Under the pieces are notes generated by a model. It was not told the origin of the DNA and ran no database searches. It saw nothing but the letters and a program-made list of their open reading frames with translations. A stretch of 64,000 nt of DNA from Mesorhizobium ventifaucium (GTDB lineage: Bacteria; Pseudomonadota; Alphaproteobacteria; Rhizobiales; Rhizobiaceae): the NCBI RefSeq assembly GCF_935822925.1, contig NZ_CAKXZS010000024.1, positions 285,796 to 349,795 of the forward strand, written 5' to 3'. The translations under genes and the position numbers were made by a program. Positions 59,810 to 64,000 of the stretch are shown in pieces. Position 1 is the stretch's first letter. Every line of letters begins with the position of its first letter.

Positions 59810-61657
59810 ATGGGGAACAGCCTGTCCGTGTTCGTCGACCGCGACGCGTCCGTTGGAGAGCCGACATTGCAGGAGCGCCGCAAGGCGGAGCAGAGCGACA
59901 AGCGCGTTCTGGGCAATGTCGTCCAGTGCGACGGCGCGCGCGCCACCATCAGCGCCCATGCCGCCGATATCGTAGGCACTGTGACCGGCCACTGGAGCGT
60001 CGGCAAGATGATCTCCATAAACCTTGGCAACACGCGAACCGTCGGGCTGGTCTACGCGGTCGGCAAGGCGGATCGCGCCTGGCACGATGAGGGCCAGAAC
60101 CCGATCGAGGTCAGTATCGAGCTCATCGGCGAGGTGCGCGACGGCACCGAGCCCGGCGCCAAACCGATTTTCGACCGCGGTATCACCGCCTATCCGCATA
60201 TCGGCGCCATCGCCCACCGCATCCGCAGCCGCGACCTGCAGGCGGTCTATGACCTCGCCGGGCGTCACTCGATCACCATTGGCACGCTGTCACAGGATGA
60301 GGCGATCGACGCCAACATCGCTATCGACGACACGCTGGCGCGCCATTTCGCCATTGTCGGCACCACCGGCGTCGGCAAATCCACCGCCGTCTCGCTGCTT
60401 TTGCGCAAGTCGCTCGCCGCTCGACCCGATCTGCGCGTTCTCATCCTCGATCCGCACAACGAGTTCGCCGCGTCCTTGCCAGAGCACTGCGTCAGGGTCG
60501 ACTCGACGACCCTGGACCTGCCCTTCTGGATGTTCAAGCTCGAGGAGTTTGCTGAAGTGCTGTTTCGCGGTCGCGAGACCGTGCTGGAAGAGGTGGACGC
60601 CTTGCGCGATCTCATTCCGGCGGCCAAGAACCTGTATCGCAACCCGAATTCGGGCACGTATCTCAGGCGCGGCAGCGATGCGCTGACCGCGGACTCGCCG
60701 GTGCCCTATCGCATTGTCGATCTCATCAAGCAGATCGATGAGCGCATGGGACTGCTGGAAAGCAAGAACGACCGCCCCACCCTCAAATCGCTGAAGACGC
60801 GCATCGAATCGGCAGCATCCGATCCGCGCTACCGCTTCATGTTCAACTCGCGGCTGATCGAGGACACCATCCACGAGACGATCGGCAACATTTTCCGCGT
60901 GCCGCATCACGGCCGCCCGGTGACCTGCTTCGAGATGGCCGGCATGCCGTCGGAAGTGGTCAATTCCGTCTGTTCGGTGCTGGCGCGTCTGGCCTTCGAC
61001 CTGGCGCTGTGGAGCGAGGGCCGGCTGCGGCTGCTTTTGCTGTGCGAGGAAGCGCACCGCTACATGCCGGCCGATCCGCGCCTTGGTTTCGCGCCGACCC
61101 GGCACGCGCTGTCGCGCATCGCCAAGGAAGGCCGCAAATATGGTTGTTATCTCGGCATCGTCACCCAGCGCCCGGGCGAACTCGATCCCACCATCCTGTC
61201 GCAGTGCTCGACCTTTTTTGCCATGCGGCTGGCCAACGAGCAGGACCAGGCGATCATCCGCTCGGCGATCGCCGATTCCTCGGCCTCGACACTGGCATTC
61301 CTGTCTTCGATGGGCCAGCGCGAGGCCATTGCCTTTGGTGAAGGCGTGGCGACGACCATGCGAATGAAATTCGAAAAACTGTCCGAGGGTCTGATCCCGG
61401 GCACGGCCAAGCGCGAGGAAGCCTTGCCGTCCAAGTTTGGCAATGATGTCGATCTGGTGGCGATCGTCGAAAGGCTTCGCAACGTGCCAAAACCGCAGCA
61501 GGCGATGGCCTTCGCCGAAGTCGTCGATTCGAGCCGGCAGGCCGGCGATCCCGACTATCGCAAGCCGCCCGTCCCGCGCGTCCAACCCGACGACGATTTC
61601 GACATGCGCTATGGCCTGAGGCCGACAACCTTCGGCCTGCGCCCGCAGAACGATTGA
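59810..61657 (+). CDS. HerA-like ATPase (DUF87 family)
   Basis: A 615-residue FtsK/HerA-superfamily ATPase. The N-terminal beta-barrel (HAS-type, residues 33-115) precedes Walker A GTTGVGKST (184-192). Walker B is RLRLLLLCEEAHRYMP, and the sensor region KYGCYLGIVTQRPGELDPTI with SQCSTFFAMRLANEQD is typical of HerA. In archaea HerA works with the NurA nuclease in end resection. No NurA, SIR2 or other effector is adjacent, so this is an orphan copy of unknown role. Confidence 0.88.
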   Translation: MGNSLSVFVDRDASVGEPTLQERRKAEQSDKRVLGNVVQCDGARATISAHAADIVGTVTGHWSVGKMISINLGNTRTVGLVYAVGKADRAWHDEGQNPIEVSIELIGEVRDGTEPGAKPIFDRGITAYPHIGAIAHRIRSRDLQAVYDLAGRHSITIGTLSQDEAIDANIAIDDTLARHFAIVGTTGVGKSTAVSLLLRKSLAARPDLRVLILDPHNEFAASLPEHCVRVDSTTLDLPFWMFKLEEFAEVLFRGRETVLEEVDALRDLIPAAKNLYRNPNSGTYLRRGSDALTADSPVPYRIVDLIKQIDERMGLLESKNDRPTLKSLKTRIESAASDPRYRFMFNSRLIEDTIHETIGNIFRVPHHGRPVTCFEMAGMPSEVVNSVCSVLARLAFDLALWSEGRLRLLLLCEEAHRYMPADPRLGFAPTRHALSRIAKEGRKYGCYLGIVTQRPGELDPTILSQCSTFFAMRLANEQDQAIIRSAIADSSASTLAFLSSMGQREAIAFGEGVATTMRMKFEKLSEGLIPGTAKREEALPSKFGNDVDLVAIVERLRNVPKPQQAMAFAEVVDSSRQAGDPDYRKPPVPRVQPDDDFDMRYGLRPTTFGLRPQND

Positions 61658-61740
61658 GCCGGGCGGCTTTAGCCTGTGAGGCTAAGGCGCTTCCAAAGTT
61701 AAAACTTTGTCACCCTAGGAAACCAGGGCAAATCCCGGAA

Positions 61741-61866
61741 GGGAATTCATCAGGCCGGATCGAATGACGTGGCTTTCGAGAACCCGGAGCGGAGTGGACA
61801 TTTGAGTCCATGAGCACCGGAAGTCGAGAAAAGCTGCGTCAGTCGGCCGGCCTCATGAATTCTTCT
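61741..61866. repeat. Palindromic intergenic element, HerA-like gene to cyclase gene
   Basis: Ends GAATTCATCAGGCCGG and CCGGCCTCATGAATTC are near-perfect inverted repeats. The middle reads CGAGAACCCGGAGCGGAGTG, then CATGAGCACCGGAAG. It is the uninterrupted form of the family whose copy at 45209-45452 carries two nested palindromes. It lies in a convergent gap. Confidence 0.8.
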
Positions 61867-61874
61867 CCGGGATT

Positions 61875-62666
61875 TCAGGCGCAGACGCGGTTTCGGCCTT
61901 GCCTCTTGGCTTCATACAGTTGGCGGTCGGCGCGGCGATAGAATTCTTCGGCCGTTTCCTTGCGATCCCAGACGGCAAGACCGACGCTGGTGGTGATCTT
62001 CAGCCGGACATTGCCCGATAGTATCGACATGCTGGCGATCGCCTTGCGGATGCGCTCGGCGAACTTGGACAGCAGTTCGGCATCCATGTTGGGCGTGACC
62101 ACTGCGAACTCCTCGCCACCCAGGCGCGCCACCACGTCGTGATAACGCGTCATGTCCTTGAGACAATTGGCGACCGCCCGCAACACCTCGTCGCCGACGT
62201 CATGACCGTGGGTATCGTTGACCTGCTTGAAATGGTCGAGATCAAGGATCATCAGCCCGACCGGCTTGTCGATGCGACGGAATTCCTCGAGATATTCCTT
62301 CAGTGCATCGTCGAAATAACGCCGGTTCTGCATGCCGGTCAGGCCGTCGGTCAGCGCCGCATGCTCCAGCGTTTCCGAACGGGCGCTGAGCGAAACCGTC
62401 ATGGCGCGCAGCTTGCCTTCTTCCGTCGCCTGCTTGCGGATCAGCGGGTAGATGAAGAAAATCCCGAAGAACAGGGCAGTCGCCAAAAGAACGCCGGTCC
62501 CAAACAACAGCTTGTTGAGATAGATGATCTCGTCGACCCTGGCGGGTGTAACACCCTCTTCGGCGAAGGCTTGCAGAAGCCCATAGGCGTGAAGCGTCAC
62601 CAGGCCGGCGGCCAGGATCACGAAGATGAAGACGAAAAAGGCTGATTCCGCCTTGTGAAAACGCAT
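61875..62666 (-). CDS. Membrane-bound diguanylate cyclase (GGDEF)
   Basis: This enzyme makes the second messenger c-di-GMP. The 263-residue product has two membrane helices (about 8-30 and 54-76) with a short periplasmic loop between them, and then a complete GGDEF domain. The active site is GGEEF at 183-187, and the inhibitory I-site RYHD (174-177) sits exactly five residues upstream, so product inhibition is expected. A PilZ protein (41299-41583) in this window is a possible but unlinked receptor. Confidence 0.94.
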   Translation of the reverse strand: MRFHKAESAFFVFIFVILAAGLVTLHAYGLLQAFAEEGVTPARVDEIIYLNKLLFGTGVLLATALFFGIFFIYPLIRKQATEEGKLRAMTVSLSARSETLEHAALTDGLTGMQNRRYFDDALKEYLEEFRRIDKPVGLMILDLDHFKQVNDTHGHDVGDEVLRAVANCLKDMTRYHDVVARLGGEEFAVVTPNMDAELLSKFAERIRKAIASMSILSGNVRLKITTSVGLAVWDRKETAEEFYRRADRQLYEAKRQGRNRVCA

Positions 62667-62769
62667 CTGCTCCCCGTTGGAAAACCCAAAGACGTTTATC
62701 GCATCGACGGCCTTACGGAGGGTTAATTAGGACAACTTCAACGGGAAGTCTTCCCTCAAAGTAAACTTT

Positions 62770-63768
62770 TCAGGTTGCACTGGAAAGGCGATCCAAGATC
62801 GTGGATTCGACACGATCACCAGGGCCCAATCTCAGCCATTCCGGACCCAATTGATGCCTGAACCAGGTCGCCTGGCGCTTGGCATACTGTCGCGTCGCGA
62901 TCTTCGCGCGATCGATCGCTTCGGGAAAACTCAGCTCGCCAGCCATTGCCGCCTGGAGTTCGCGAACGCCGATCGCTTTCATCGCCGGCAAGTCGGGATC
63001 TAGGCCAAGCTCGGCCAGCCGCCTGACCTCGTCGAGAGCGCCCTTCTCCAGCATGCGGTCGAATCGCGCCTCGATCCGCTTCACCAGCTCCGCTCGGTCG
63101 GGCTCGATCACAAAGAAGCGCGTGCTGGCCCTGTCTATCAACGGACGGCCGTGCGCCGCCTGCCATTCCAGGATCGAACGGCCCGATGCGTCGAGCACCT
63201 CCAGCGCCCGCGCGATGCGCTGGCCGTCGGTCGGCTTCAGCATCATGCCGGCTGCAGAATCCTCGCGCAGCAGGATGCGGTGCAGCTTGGCTGCGCCCTG
63301 CTCCTGGAGTTCGTAGCGCCAGCGATCACGGATCGACTGCGGAATGGCGGGCATTTCCGAAATGCCTTCCGCAAGCGCCCGGAAATAAAGCCCGGTACCG
63401 CCGACGAAAATCACCGGCCGTTCGACGGACGTGCCGACCGGCCGTTCGAAGAACGTGCCGTCGTCGATGAGCTTCATCACGTCGCGCAGCCAGGCGCCGG
63501 TGGAATAGGCGGTGGAGGGATGGACATGTCCGTAGAGGAAATGCGGGACGCGGGCGAGTTCGGCAGCAGTCGGGCGCGCCGTCAGCACGTCGAGCACCGA
63601 ATAGACTTGCATGGAATCGGTGTTGACGATGACGCCGCCGTTGCGCTCGGCGAGGGCGAGCGCAAGGGCGGACTTGCCGCTGGCGGTCGGCCCGGCTATC
63701 AGGATCGCGTTCTTAACGAGGCCCTCGCCCGCCTGCCCGCCGGATTTTTTTATGCCGCTGATCGCCAC
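62770..63768 (-). CDS. miaA: tRNA dimethylallyltransferase MiaA
   Basis: This enzyme prenylates A37 of tRNAs that read UNN codons. Motifs are LIAGPTASGKSALALALAER, VNTDSMQVYSVLDVLTARPT, IFVGGTGLYFRALAEGI and YAKRQATWFRHQL. No in-frame ATG lies near the conserved start. The closest usual start codon is GTG at 63768 (332 residues), which overlaps the divergent serB start by 17 nt; an ATG at 63870 would overlap it much more. A rare start codon closer to the P-loop cannot be excluded. Confidence 0.93.
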   Translation of the reverse strand: MAISGIKKSGGQAGEGLVKNAILIAGPTASGKSALALALAERNGGVIVNTDSMQVYSVLDVLTARPTAAELARVPHFLYGHVHPSTAYSTGAWLRDVMKLIDDGTFFERPVGTSVERPVIFVGGTGLYFRALAEGISEMPAIPQSIRDRWRYELQEQGAAKLHRILLREDSAAGMMLKPTDGQRIARALEVLDASGRSILEWQAAHGRPLIDRASTRFFVIEPDRAELVKRIEARFDRMLEKGALDEVRRLAELGLDPDLPAMKAIGVRELQAAMAGELSFPEAIDRAKIATRQYAKRQATWFRHQLGPEWLRLGPGDRVESTILDRLSSAT

Positions 63769-64000
63769 TCTTGTGTCCCATCCCGCCGGCCGCGCATTGT
63801 CGCCGATGCTTGCGAATATGGCGTCAGGGTCGGTCGGCGCAAGCACTGTTCGCTGGCTGGCCGAAGGCATCGCTTGTGAATTCGCTCTGCCCGAGACGGC
63901 CGAAGCCGCTGAAGCGACCGCCAGCCTGCGCGCCGTGCTTGCACCCGAACCGGTTGACGTGATCGTTCAGCGGCCCGAGGGAAGGCGGAAGAAAATCCTT
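63752..64000 (+). CDS. serB: Phosphoserine phosphatase, N-terminal part (cut by window edge)
   Basis: From ATG 63752 the frame is open to the window end (83 codons). It begins MPLIATLVSHPAGRALSPML and ends VDVIVQRPEGRRKKIL. The SerB family has an N-terminal ACT-like domain followed by RRKKLLIADMDSTMI, whose first residues are just visible. The catalytic HAD domain lies outside the window, so the call rests on the N-terminal pattern. It is divergent from and overlaps miaA. Confidence 0.75.
   Translation, partial: MPLIATLVSHPAGRALSPMLANMASGSVGASTVRWLAEGIACEFALPETAEAAEATASLRAVLAPEPVDVIVQRPEGRRKKIL

Overview
The window looks like a chromosomal segment of a Rhizobiales alphaproteobacterium, most likely Mesorhizobium or a close relative. 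The reasons are high GC, the single-block nuoA-N operon with a 438-residue NuoE, the aerobic (CobG-type) cobalamin cluster in Pseudomonas denitrificans-style order, a BA14K-family protein, and many short palindromic intergenic repeats of rhizobial style. I assigned this by reading alone; no database was searched. There is no phage, transposase, conjugation or CRISPR locus.

Layout. 1-14843 (minus strand): respiratory complex I, nuoA-B-C-D-E-F-(HHH protein)-(pentapeptide protein)-G-H-I-J-K-L-M, with nuoN starting at the left edge. 15178-16374: an AlkZ/YcaQ-like DNA glycosylase, divergent from nuo. 16382-32370: a cobalamin locus with a sigma70-type promoter, a B12 riboswitch, a DUF1636 gene, then cobW-N-G-H-I-J, cobK (opposite strand), and cobL-E-M-A-B-S-T. 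32453-35070: MgtC-like protein, a small ORF, tRNA-Lys(CUU), a 265-bp inverted-repeat element, and a PhzF-like isomerase. 35197-38418: MacA/MacB-type export system. 38495-41583: NUDIX, endonuclease/exonuclease/phosphatase, BA14K and PilZ proteins. 41680-45194: ilvC, a TetR regulator with its probable operator, and a divergent HxlR/quinone-oxidoreductase pair. 45450-49879: kup, pdxJ, a STAS-like protein and a RecD-like helicase. 50020-51660: cobalt-type nitrile hydratase (alpha, beta, accessory). 51727-54035: a decayed RND pump gene. 54188-57585: a LysE exporter, then ilvH and ilvB with a complete attenuator region. 57863-63768: flavin monooxygenase, HerA-like ATPase, diguanylate cyclase and miaA. 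The first 83 codons of serB run off the right edge.

How the genes fit together. nuo builds the proton-pumping NADH dehydrogenase. The cob locus makes the corrin ring from uroporphyrinogen III (CobA, I, G, J, M, L, H, K, B), inserts cobalt (CobN, probably helped by CobW), and performs late nucleotide-loop steps (cobS/cobV and cobT/cobU products). cobF and the other chelatase subunits are not in the window. Ten junctions in the cob locus are exact 4-nt start/stop overlaps, so translation is tightly coupled. ilvBH and ilvC provide two steps of branched-chain amino acid synthesis.

The most unusual content is regulatory and repetitive DNA. (1) A palindromic repeat is inserted in frame in both cobN and cobG, and is read in the same frame to give the same peptide. 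(2) An almost leaderless ilvB leader ORF (MKTALILVVGKRVGKAV) is followed by an intrinsic terminator. (3) Three tandem 24-bp hairpin units lie between nuoF and the next gene, with a compensatory base change in the stem. (4) Mosaic palindromic elements, one nested inside another, fill several 3' intergenic spaces and in two cases touch a stop codon. (5) A helix-hairpin-helix domain is shared by the long NuoE tail and the extra protein encoded next to nuoF.
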